A stretch of DNA of 8,476 nt from NCBI GenBank assembly GCA_963582345.1, contig CAUZSN010000115.1, forward strand, positions 1 to 8,476. The letters run 5' to 3'. Under the pieces are notes generated by a model. The model worked only from the letters and a program-made list of their open reading frames with translations. It was not told the DNA's origin and did no database searches. Below are positions 1 to 7,018 of this stretch, in pieces. The stretch comes from CAUZSN01 sp963582345 (GTDB taxonomy: Bacteria; Planctomycetota; Planctomycetia; Planctomycetales; Planctomycetaceae). The position numbers were made by a program, and so were the translations under genes. The first letter of the stretch is position 1, and the number at the start of each line of letters is the position of its first letter.

Positions 1-156
1 TGTGAATAAGCGGCCGTGATGTGATGACTCAGGAGACTTCTTGGGAGAGAGAGGAGAGGTGGAGATGAATAGCGAAATTCCAAGCCGGCGGTCAACCCCG
101 GTCTGACGCTATTACAACAGATTCTTCAAAATTGATTCCCTACTTCGAATCACTAT

Positions 157-178
157 CGGCAAGATTTGCCGGTCGGAT
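157..178. repeat. Hairpin repeat, copy A, downstream of the isomerase gene
   Basis: CGGCAA (157-162) and TTGCCG (166-171) form a 6-bp perfect stem around a 3-base loop, 47 bases beyond the stop codon of the isomerase gene. Bases 157-164 and 167-178 match, in opposite orientation, the element at 348-367 base for base apart from two extra T's here. There is no T-run after the stem on either strand, so it is not a classical intrinsic terminator, although it could protect the 3' end of the mRNA. Apart from this element I see no supported gene in 1-217. Confidence 0.5.
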
Positions 179-217
179 GGGATTTTGTGAAATGCGTCGT
201 CGCGTGCCTAAACGTTG

Positions 218-1393
218 CTATTTCTCGTCGAAGATCGTAATGACATCTGCGGGTTCAATAAGTTGTTCCAAAAGATTTTTCACTGTATTCTGCCTGTCTT
301 GCTGCTGCATAGTTTTTACGATTTCATCCTGGACCTCTTCAAATGGAATCCGACCGGCATCTTGCCGGTCCGTGATTCGGATTAGCTGAAAGGCGTTTTG
401 TCCATCCAGTGGCTGACTGATCGTTCCGATCGGGAGCTGAAACAGCGTCTTTTCAAGATCCTTGTTGGCCAGGCTTCCTGCGCGGGTCCAGTTCCATTGA
501 CCACCATTACTGGCGGTTGGGCCGTCAGAATACAGTTTGGCGACCTCATTGAACGCAGTGCCACGTTTCAGATCTTCGACCACGTTTTCGAAGATCTGGA
601 ATGCGTCAGGTTTGCCGCCGTGTTTCGCGTGGCTGACGACGACTTGATCCCATTTCACTTGGGCCGGTACCGTGTAATCATCCAAATGGGCTCGGTAGTA
701 TTCGATCAGTTCCTGCCGGCCGATGGTATGAGACGATTGTGCCTTAGCTGCCAAATACTCGCGTGCCACTTGCTGATTTACGAACTGATGCCGCAGAGCG
801 CTGATCGAAGTCCCTTGTTCTTGGAGTTCATGTTCGAGTTCTAGTTTCGTATTGACCTGGAATTCCTTCTTCAACTCAGCGATTCTTTTTTCGAACTGGA
901 GTTCGACGTGTTGATTCAGCTGTTTGAACTGTTCGGGTTTGAGGGTAGCCTTGAGTGACTGATAAACCAATTTTCTCTCGATATGCAAACGCAAATCATT
1001 CTTGATTAGCGAGTTACGAAACGCACGATACTCCTGTGGCGACACCGTTTCACGCAATTCAGAAAGTCGCTTCGCGTACGGATCTAAGACTTCGTAGGCA
1101 AGAACTGGTTCACCATTGACTTGAGCGACGACTTGGAATTCTGACATGTCATCGACGGGGATGTCTTGTCGATTGCCCGAGGCCAGATTGACCTCTTGCG
1201 TTGCCGGAGAAACATCGGACTTTGTAGGTTGCCACTTGTTTGTGTTGCCGGGGTACAAAGGGTCGAGTGCTGCGGTGACTTTGCGTGGCGGCGCATCCCC
1301 CATGACAGGATTGTCCACTTTAGCGACGTGATTTGTCGTTCCACAGCCTGTAATAGCGACGAACGTTGCTAACAGTGTGCATAAGACACGCAT
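218..1393 (-). CDS. Lipoprotein parvulin-type peptidyl-prolyl cis-trans isomerase (SurA/PrsA-like)
   Basis: Predicted envelope-anchored folding catalyst that isomerises peptidyl-proline bonds in exported proteins. The 391-residue product begins with a short lipoprotein signal peptide: Arg2, a hydrophobic stretch, then a lipobox ITGC with the lipidated Cys at residue 17. Residues 25-85 look like a flexible polar linker. Residues 88-225 are helical and charged, resembling the SurA N-terminal chaperone region. Residues 243-345 are a rotamase (PpiC) domain, with the hallmark SDGPTASNGGQWNW at 289-302 and LFQLPIGTISQPL at 317-329. A glutamine-rich helical tail follows. The ATG start is well supported by an AAGAGAAGG ribosome site (1408-1400) six bases upstream. 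The gene lies 144 bases downstream of mfd on the same strand; mfd next to a PpiC-type isomerase is, from memory, seen in other bacteria too. The signal peptide and domain are clear. SurA versus PrsA naming is not decidable, so no symbol is given. Confidence 0.93.
   Translation of the reverse strand: MRVLCTLLATFVAITGCGTTNHVAKVDNPVMGDAPPRKVTAALDPLYPGNTNKWQPTKSDVSPATQEVNLASGNRQDIPVDDMSEFQVVAQVNGEPVLAYEVLDPYAKRLSELRETVSPQEYRAFRNSLIKNDLRLHIERKLVYQSLKATLKPEQFKQLNQHVELQFEKRIAELKKEFQVNTKLELEHELQEQGTSISALRHQFVNQQVAREYLAAKAQSSHTIGRQELIEYYRAHLDDYTVPAQVKWDQVVVSHAKHGGKPDAFQIFENVVEDLKRGTAFNEVAKLYSDGPTASNGGQWNWTRAGSLANKDLEKTLFQLPIGTISQPLDGQNAFQLIRITDRQDAGRIPFEEVQDEIVKTMQQQDRQNTVKNLLEQLIEPADVITIFDEK
348..370. 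repeat. Hairpin repeat, copy B, inside the isomerase gene
   Basis: GACCGGC (352-358) and GCCGGTC (364-370) form a perfect 7-bp stem with a 5-base loop. It lies within the codons for about residues 342-348 of the isomerase, just after the rotamase domain. Bases 348-367 read on the minus strand match copy A (157-178, plus strand) at all 20 positions, allowing a 2-base gap. The element is therefore a short inverted repeat pair about 190 bases apart. Confidence 0.5.
561..598. repeat. 11-bp inverted repeat interlocked with an 8-bp direct repeat
   Basis: CAGATCTTCGA (569-579) and TCGAAGATCTG (588-598) are perfectly complementary arms around an 8-base spacer. That spacer, CCACGTTT (580-587), is itself an exact copy of the 8 bases just before the left arm (561-568). 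The structure lies inside the isomerase coding sequence (about residues 266-278, start of the rotamase domain) and would form a strong hairpin in the mRNA. Its function is unknown and it may be coincidental. Confidence 0.6.
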
Positions 1394-1522
1394 GACAGGC
1401 CTTCTCTTAGACTTTGGTCCAGGGAGTTTGTATAGCGATTGCGACGGATTCGTGTGGTCGCATTGTTGGAAAACAGATTCGTAAAGGCTGTCTGGAACGT
1501 GAAAGTGGTGGAAAGGCGGCAG

Positions 1523-1552
1523 ATTATAGCGCCACTGTTACCGTGGCTGCAA
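1523..1552 (-). promoter_or_regulatory. Candidate promoter for the isomerase gene
   Basis: On the minus strand a perfect TATAAT lies at 1528-1523, preceded after 18 bases by TTGCAG (1552-1547), a partial match to the -35 consensus. The -35 sits in the last codons of mfd and the -10 lies just after its stop codon. Transcription would start near 1516, giving a leader of about 120 bases before the isomerase ATG. This would let the isomerase be expressed independently of mfd. The assignment rests on hexamer match alone. Confidence 0.4.
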
Positions 1553-4500
1553 CACCGATTTCAGCAGGACCAGCAGCTCGTCGACGAGCATTTTTTCATT
1601 AGGAAGCACCAAGTAGGCGTATCGGTCATCGACGATTCGCAACTGCGTTACCCCAGAGAGTGCTAACTGACGAATTTTTCTTAAATTCCGGTAGCCGAAG
1701 ACAACATATTTACCTTCCAAATGGATATCATCGATATGCCACCTTAAAGCCAGTATTTGTAGGTCTTTTAATTCCAACAGACGGGCGACCTCCGCCGAAA
1801 TTGGACCAAAGCGATCACGCAGTTCGCTCGTCAGTTTATTCAACTCGTCAAACGATGTCACACAGGATAGCTTCCGGTAAATTTCGATCTTATGCCGGCC
1901 GGGTGGAACGTACGATGGCGACAAAAAGGCTGAGACGGGCAGATCGATGGCAACATGTTGATACTCCCGAATCGGCTCATTCTTCAAACGACGGACTGAG
2001 TTTTCGAGCAATTGACAGTACAACTCGTAACCGACCGAGACGATGTGGCCACTTTGTTCAGTGCCCAAAATGTTTCCCGCGCCGCGAATTTCTAGATCAC
2101 GCATGGCAATTTTGAACCCGGCGCCAAGTTCACTGAATTCCTCGATCGCCTTCAACCGCTTTGCCGCTGCTGACGCCACAGTACGGCCTTCGTCGAGCAG
2201 CAAGTAGCAGTAAGCGCGGTTCTTATACCGCCCGACTCGGCCGCGTAACTGGTGCAAGTCGGCCAGTCCGTATTTGTCGGCCTGATGTATGAATATTGTG
2301 TTGGAATTTGGGATATCCAGGCCGCTTTCGATGATTGTCGTACAGACCAAAACGTCGGTTTGGCGCGAGATGAATCGGCGCATCGCGTTTTCTAGGTCGT
2401 GGCTGTGCATTTGACCGTGAGCAACGTCAATTGTCGCCTCGGGGACGATTTGCTGAATGCGATCGGCTACGGACTGAATGCTGTAGACACGGTTGTGCAC
2501 GAAGTACACTTGTCCGTTTCGGTTCAATTCGCGAACCACGGCTTGACGGACTAAATCGGCGTCAAAGCGACAAACACGTGTGACAATTGATGTACGGTCC
2601 TGTGGAGGTGTTTCCAGGTTCGAGATATCACGAATTCCCAAAAGTGACATATGTAACGTGCGTGGAATAGGTGTAGCGCTAAGCGTCAGAACATCGACTT
2701 CCAGTCGCAGATTTTTTAGCATCTCTTTCGCCGTAACGCCGAAACGCTGTTCCTCGTCGATCACCAATAGTCCCAAATTTTTAAATTGCACGTCTTGCTG
2801 AATCAACCGGTGTGTTCCAATCACTAAGTCGACAGTCCCCGATTGCATGCCTTCCAGGACCTTGCGTTGCTCGGTCTTCGTTTTGAAACGTGACAGGCAT
2901 TCGATGCGGATCGGATATTCGGCCATACGTTCGGTGAACGTTCGAAAATGTTGTTCGGTCAGGACCGTTGTGGGCACCAAAACCGCAGCCTGGTGTCCGG
3001 CATTGATTACTTTGAACACAGTCCGCATGGCGACTTCGGTCTTCCCGTACCCAACGTCGCCGCAAATCAAACGATCCATGGGACGGGAACGTTGTAGGTC
3101 GGATTTACAATCGTCGATCGCTTTCAGTTGGTCGGGCGTTTCCGTGTATGGAAACGCGGCGTCGAATTCGCACTGCCATTGACTGTCGGATGGATACTTG
3201 ATGCCTGGCTGGGACTCACGCTCGGCTTGCAGACAGATCATATCCGCTGCTAGGTCGTTGACCGCTTCAGCGACTCTCTGCTTTTTCTTGGACCAAGTGT
3301 TGGTGCCCAATTGTGACAGTGTGGGTACCGCCTTTGCTCCACCCACGTACTTCTGCACCAGATGAATTAGTGACACGGGAACGTAGACTTGGACGCGGTT
3401 GCGGAACTCCAGCACTAGGTGCTCTTCCACCTGACCCTTTTTCTCCAATAACTTCATCCCACGATAGCGGCCGATACCGTGCGTGAAGTGGACGACCAGA
3501 TCGCCTTCGCTGAGCTCCAGAAAACTGTCAATGGCCCGACTTTCGGTTCTCCGGTGTCGTGTGACACGTCGAATTTCAGTTCGTCCGAACAATTCGTGAT
3601 CGCTCAGCACGACGATCTTCTCAGTCACCATGCGAAAACCACAAGCCAGGCGACCGAGACAAAGCTGCACACGGTCAGCGATGGGGACTTCAGCTTGATT
3701 CAGCAATTCCGACAGGCGTTGTTGCTCCCCGTCGTTATGACAGCAAATCACAACTCGCTCGTCATGACCCACCACTGCCGCCAGTTCGTTGAAGACCTCA
3801 CTCTTAGGCCTGGTAAGCCGCTCGATCGATTCGATCGATAAGTGGCACGAGAATTCCGTGCTATCAGCGGCTAACGATGCAACGGTGACCGTCGGGAATT
3901 TTGTGCAGCAGGCCATCGTGGCATCCACGTTGTACAGATCGCGAGGATTGTCTAGTCTCGCCAGATAGTGTTTGCCTTCCTGTAACAACTCGGGCAATTC
4001 CACCAGTGCAATCCAACTTCCAGATGGAAGCGAATTGAGGAATTGTTCGCCACTGAATCGTGACAATGGCTGAACATTTCCGTCGCCGTCCGCCTCGACA
4101 CTGACCGGTGAAACCAGTGTGATGTCAACATTCCGCTGGTCCGTCGTTTTGCATTGAGTTTCGACATCGAAACAGCGGATCGATTCGATTTCGTCTCCAA
4201 AGAACTCGACTCGCAACGGATTGACGTCGCCCGGAGGAAATATGTCGACGATGCCACCGTGCATGCTAAATTCTCCGGGCAGCTCGATTGCCGTCACTCG
4301 TTCCATACCACAGCCCACAAGCCAGCGCAAGAACTCGTCGACATTCACTTCCTGACCGATGTGCAATCTGCGCGTTGACTGTTTGCGTTTGGATTGACTG
4401 GGCACCGGTTGCAACAGTGCAGGGAAACTAGTGACAATGATGCGTGGTGGATGTGGCTTCTCCAATGCTCGTAATACCCTCAACCGACCGCCGAAAACTG

Positions 4501-4816
4501 CATCTGCAACGTCTTGCTCCTTCGGCAGCGATTCCCACGCTGGAAAGATCAGTGGGGCGTCTCCCAGAAAGCCGGCGACGTCGTCGGCGAATTCGTCAAC
4601 GTCGCTCAATCGTGGCACGACAATCAACAGCGTATTTTCGGTATTCGCCGCCAAACCAGCTGTGGCCAACGCGCAAGCCGAGCCCCAAGCTCCGTCGATC
4701 GTGGCACTGTGGCCATTCTTTAAAGCCGTTAAAAGTTCGACGAAGCCGTCTACCCGGTGCAATAAAGGCACCAAGTTCTGCAGTTCGTAATTTTTTTCTT
4801 GCGTCTGCGTCAGCAT
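1538..4816 (-). CDS. mfd: Transcription-repair coupling factor Mfd
   Basis: ATP-driven DNA translocase that removes RNA polymerase stalled at lesions and recruits UvrA to the transcribed strand. The product from the ATG at 4816 is 1,092 residues, slightly short of the 1,148 of E. coli. Residues about 24-330 are the UvrB-like module (IVDIFPPGD at about 189), with a degenerate, non-catalytic P-loop near 38-46 (GAWGSA). A CarD-like RNA-polymerase-interaction domain starts near 437 (GDLVVHFTHGIGRYRG). The RecG-like motor has Walker A GDVGYGKT at 586-593, DEEQ at 687-690, SAT at 713-715 and RGRVGR at 858-863. The C-terminal TRCF domain is at about 965-1070. All motor motifs are intact. An in-frame TTG at 4855 would add 13 residues (1,105 total), but its AGAGG abuts the codon with no spacing, so I prefer the ATG, which itself lacks a clear ribosome site. 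The gene is first of a pair with the isomerase and divergent from the cyclase. Confidence 0.97.
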   Translation of the reverse strand: MLTQTQEKNYELQNLVPLLHRVDGFVELLTALKNGHSATIDGAWGSACALATAGLAANTENTLLIVVPRLSDVDEFADDVAGFLGDAPLIFPAWESLPKEQDVADAVFGGRLRVLRALEKPHPPRIIVTSFPALLQPVPSQSKRKQSTRRLHIGQEVNVDEFLRWLVGCGMERVTAIELPGEFSMHGGIVDIFPPGDVNPLRVEFFGDEIESIRCFDVETQCKTTDQRNVDITLVSPVSVEADGDGNVQPLSRFSGEQFLNSLPSGSWIALVELPELLQEGKHYLARLDNPRDLYNVDATMACCTKFPTVTVASLAADSTEFSCHLSIESIERLTRPKSEVFNELAAVVGHDERVVICCHNDGEQQRLSELLNQAEVPIADRVQLCLGRLACGFRMVTEKIVVLSDHELFGRTEIRRVTRHRRTESRAIDSFLELSEGDLVVHFTHGIGRYRGMKLLEKKGQVEEHLVLEFRNRVQVYVPVSLIHLVQKYVGGAKAVPTLSQLGTNTWSKKKQRVAEAVNDLAADMICLQAERESQPGIKYPSDSQWQCEFDAAFPYTETPDQLKAIDDCKSDLQRSRPMDRLICGDVGYGKTEVAMRTVFKVINAGHQAAVLVPTTVLTEQHFRTFTERMAEYPIRIECLSRFKTKTEQRKVLEGMQSGTVDLVIGTHRLIQQDVQFKNLGLLVIDEEQRFGVTAKEMLKNLRLEVDVLTLSATPIPRTLHMSLLGIRDISNLETPPQDRTSIVTRVCRFDADLVRQAVVRELNRNGQVYFVHNRVYSIQSVADRIQQIVPEATIDVAHGQMHSHDLENAMRRFISRQTDVLVCTTIIESGLDIPNSNTIFIHQADKYGLADLHQLRGRVGRYKNRAYCYLLLDEGRTVASAAAKRLKAIEEFSELGAGFKIAMRDLEIRGAGNILGTEQSGHIVSVGYELYCQLLENSVRRLKNEPIREYQHVAIDLPVSAFLSPSYVPPGRHKIEIYRKLSCVTSFDELNKLTSELRDRFGPISAEVARLLELKDLQILALRWHIDDIHLEGKYVVFGYRNLRKIRQLALSGVTQLRIVDDRYAYLVLPNEKMLVDELLVLLKSVLQPR
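3822..3839. repeat. 9-bp tandem duplication in mfd
   Basis: TCGATCGAT occurs twice with no gap (3822-3830, 3831-3839). On the coding (minus) strand it encodes Ser-Ile-Glu twice in succession, at about residues 327-332 of Mfd, in the region between the UvrB-like module and the polymerase-interaction domain. The frame is kept, so the protein is not disturbed. Confidence 0.5.
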
Positions 4817-5040
4817 CGAGAACAGGAATGTACGACTAATTCGTTGCTCCAGCAACCTCTATTAAAGTCATTGTGTCTTTGCACTGACAGGTCGTTTGCC
4901 TTAGCCGTCCAGTCAATCATCGAATTGTGCAGAATGACAATGACTACGATTCACTTGCCTTGTTGTTCAAAATACCAGTTGCTCAATTGTCGGTGAAAAT
5001 GCCTTAGTTTGCCTCGAAACGCACTACGACATGCTGTATT

Positions 5041-5059
5041 GGTCAACAATCAGTTGACC
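5041..5059. promoter_or_regulatory. Perfect palindrome, candidate operator for the cyclase gene
   Basis: GGTCAAC (5041-5047), a 5-base spacer AATCA, and GTTGACC (5053-5059) form a perfect dyad. The right arm contains TTGACC, the -35 element of the best cyclase promoter candidate, so a dimeric regulator bound here would be expected to block or alter polymerase access. No regulator family can be assigned from the motif, and chance is not excluded for 7-bp arms. Confidence 0.4.
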
Positions 5060-5082
5060 CGTCTTGCAGGTTTGTTTGATAT
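5054..5082 (+). promoter_or_regulatory. Candidate sigma-70-type promoter for the cyclase/phosphodiesterase pair
   Basis: TTGACC (5054-5059) and TGATAT (5077-5082) are separated by the ideal 17 bases. Transcription would begin near 5089 and give a leader of about 100 bases. A second, weaker possibility is TTGTTT (5072-5077), 17 bases, TTTAAT (5095-5100). The assignment is by hexamer and spacing only. Confidence 0.45.
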
Positions 5083-5190
5083 TACGGTACGATTTTTAAT
5101 AACGATGAGACGAGTTACCTAAATCATAGGTTTGCTGATTGTGGGCGGTGCTGTTCGAGTCGAGTCTTCAAGCAGTCGAGGTTGATTTCG

Positions 5191-6999
5191 ATGGCAGAAT
5201 TGGTTGTTGTCGGTCCAGAGCTCATGCAGCGTTGGCGGCGAGTGATTCCGGTGGACGAAGTGATTCGGCTTGGTCGAGCGCCACGCAGTGGATGGGCTGT
5301 TCCGTGGGATTGGCTCATTTCTCGTGAACACGCGGAGCTGCACCTGCAAGGCGATCGACTGAAAGTTCGGCGTCTCGACGCCGCGCGCAACCCGATCTAT
5401 TTTGATGAAGTTGACACATCGGAATTCCTGTTGTCCGTCGGCGCACAATTCCGAATTGGTAAAACGACATTTCGGTTGGCCGCAGTCGAAGTTGATGACG
5501 ATTTTCCATCACCGTTCGAAGAACGAACGTTCCATCGTGATGAACTGAAGAGCTTCGCATTTGATAATGCTGACCATCGTCTTGAGGTTTTGTCGACACT
5601 GCCGCGAGTTATTTCGCATGCTGTGAACGATGAGGAGCTAGGGTCGCGTCTGGCTAGTTTGTTGTTAGAAGCAATCCCTCACGCGCAGGCTGCGGCCCTG
5701 GTGCAATGCAATCAGGATTCGACCCAGGCTGAAGAACCGAAGATGACACTGGCTGACGATTCGGCATTGATGCGCTGGGACAGTAGTGACGAAGGCATCA
5801 GCCAATTCAGTCCCAGTCGGCGCTTAATCAATGCGGCTCTTCAACGTGGCAAAGGAATCCTGCATGTTTGGCACGATTCCGACAAGACCGATGTCGGCTA
5901 CACGAGGCCAGCGGGTCGATGGACAAATTTGGATTGGGCATTTTGCATGCCGTTTAAGGAAGAGGCATGCAAGGGTTGGTGTCTATATGTGTCGGGACAG
6001 TCTGCGTCCATGGGATCATCACCAACTGTTTCTGAAGATGACCTGAAGGGAGATTTGCGATTCACAGAAATGGTGTCCGAATTCATCGGTGCGATTCGAC
6101 AGGTCCGGCTGCTGGAACAGCGTCAGGCCGGACTTAGTCAGTTTTTCTCGCCGGCAGTGATGGAGACGCTGCGTGGCGCCGATCCCGACAAAATGTTGGA
6201 ACCGAAGGAAAGTGATATTACCGTGTTGTTTTGCGACGTGCGAGGATTTTCGAAAAAGTCTGAGGCGTCCCGTCATGATCTGAAGGAACTGCTGGATCGC
6301 GTTAGTGACGCTTTGGGTGTGATGACATGCGGCATCATTAAGCACGACGGCGTAATCGCGGATTTTCAGGGCGACGCTGCTTTGGGTTTCTGGGGTTGGC
6401 CGACTCCGTTATTCGACGGGCCACTATTGGCGTGTCGAGCCGCTTTAGAGATTGAAGCGGAATTTAAAAAATCCGATCAGGACAAGAATAATTCACTGGC
6501 TGGCTTTCAGGTGGGTATCGGTATTGCGCATGGACCAGCCATTGCGGGCAAGATTGGCACAGACGAGCAGGTTAAGGTGGGTGCCTTTGGACCGGTCGTA
6601 AACCTGGGTTCCCGTTTGGAATCGATGACGAAGCAGTTGTGGGCATCCATTTTGATTGATGAACCCACTGCTCGATTTGTCCGCGATCTAATGCCGCGAT
6701 CGCAGGGCCGCTGCCGACGCCTTGGACGAATACGTCCCTACGGAATGGAAGATGCCCTTATGGTCAGCGAACTCTTACCGCCGGCCGACTGCGTTGGGGC
6801 AATTTCTGATCAACATGTTACCGACTACGAAGCTGCCGTGGATGCCGTTATGGAAAGACGTTGGGACGAAGCGATCGAACTGTTGGACAAGCTGCCGGAT
6901 GAAGATCGGACCAAAGATTTTCTAAGACAGTTTCTTGACTCGAACCATTGTGAACCCCCGATCGATTGGGATGGAGTCGTCGAGATGGTCAACAAATAG
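5191..6999 (+). CDS. FHA-GAF-like-class III nucleotide cyclase with atypical substrate residues
   Basis: Predicted soluble signalling enzyme of 602 residues forming a cyclic nucleotide from a nucleoside triphosphate. Residues about 22-97 are an FHA phosphothreonine-binding domain (GR 28-29, SREHAEL 44-50, Asn67). Residues about 134-310 resemble a GAF sensor domain. A linker with the typical FFSPAVMETL (about 318-327) leads into the class III cyclase domain (342-500). Metal aspartates 349 (FCDVRGF) and 395 (FQGD) and the transition-state Asn471 and Arg475 (NLGSR) are present. The base-selecting Lys is replaced by Asp391 and its partner Asp by Gly464, so neither ATP nor GTP preference can be assigned. 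The C-terminus (about 545-585) is helical and repeat-like. No membrane segment is seen. ATG 5191 is chosen because GAGG (5178-5181) sits nine bases upstream; an in-frame TTG at 5182 directly abuts that site. It is followed after 19 bases by the phosphodiesterase gene. Confidence 0.92.
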   Translation: MAELVVVGPELMQRWRRVIPVDEVIRLGRAPRSGWAVPWDWLISREHAELHLQGDRLKVRRLDAARNPIYFDEVDTSEFLLSVGAQFRIGKTTFRLAAVEVDDDFPSPFEERTFHRDELKSFAFDNADHRLEVLSTLPRVISHAVNDEELGSRLASLLLEAIPHAQAAALVQCNQDSTQAEEPKMTLADDSALMRWDSSDEGISQFSPSRRLINAALQRGKGILHVWHDSDKTDVGYTRPAGRWTNLDWAFCMPFKEEACKGWCLYVSGQSASMGSSPTVSEDDLKGDLRFTEMVSEFIGAIRQVRLLEQRQAGLSQFFSPAVMETLRGADPDKMLEPKESDITVLFCDVRGFSKKSEASRHDLKELLDRVSDALGVMTCGIIKHDGVIADFQGDAALGFWGWPTPLFDGPLLACRAALEIEAEFKKSDQDKNNSLAGFQVGIGIAHGPAIAGKIGTDEQVKVGAFGPVVNLGSRLESMTKQLWASILIDEPTARFVRDLMPRSQGRCRRLGRIRPYGMEDALMVSELLPPADCVGAISDQHVTDYEAAVDAVMERRWDEAIELLDKLPDEDRTKDFLRQFLDSNHCEPPIDWDGVVEMVNK

Positions 7000-7018
7000 C
7001 TCATAATTGGATTACTCC

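Larger units (their letters stand above)
4817..5190. other. Divergent intergenic region between mfd and the cyclase gene
   Basis: This 374-base stretch separates the two divergent start codons and must hold the mfd promoter and the cyclase promoter. The plus-strand side contains a good sigma-70-like promoter with an overlapping palindrome, and a smaller inverted repeat at 5117-5131. For mfd the best minus-strand candidate I see is CTGTCA, 18 bases, TTTAAT ending near 4861, which is weak. AATGAC is tandemly repeated at 4933-4944. I see no convincing small gene, tRNA or riboswitch here. Confidence 0.6.

Noticed and set aside
65..106. A 13-codon reading frame starting at ATG 65 after a purine-rich GGAG-containing tract
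   Set aside because: It is too short and has no recognisable product. The purine-rich run at 41-64 mimics a ribosome site by composition, and there is no supporting context.
1..128. Minus-strand frame open to the left edge, possibly the start of a further gene
   Set aside because: Only about 40 codons with a low-complexity Ser/Pro/Leu-rich translation, no ATG and no ribosome site. It is not distinguishable from chance.
398..844. 148-codon plus-strand frame antisense to the isomerase gene
   Set aside because: It is the complement of the well-supported parvulin domain. Its translation shows no family pattern.
1440..1462. TGCGAC / GTCGCA inverted repeat between mfd and the isomerase as a terminator
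   Set aside because: The stem is only six base pairs with an 11-base loop and no T-run, so it is not a credible intrinsic terminator.
1660..4839. Many plus-strand and alternate minus-strand open frames of 60-151 codons opposite mfd
   Set aside because: They overlap an intact, motif-complete mfd, encode compositionally odd peptides with no recognisable domains, and are explained as shadow frames.
5943..5972. Perfect 9-bp inverted repeat (TTGCATGCC / GGCATGCAA, 12-base spacer) in the cyclase gene
   Set aside because: Arms of this length with a free spacer are expected about once by chance in a window this size, and the codons explain the bases.
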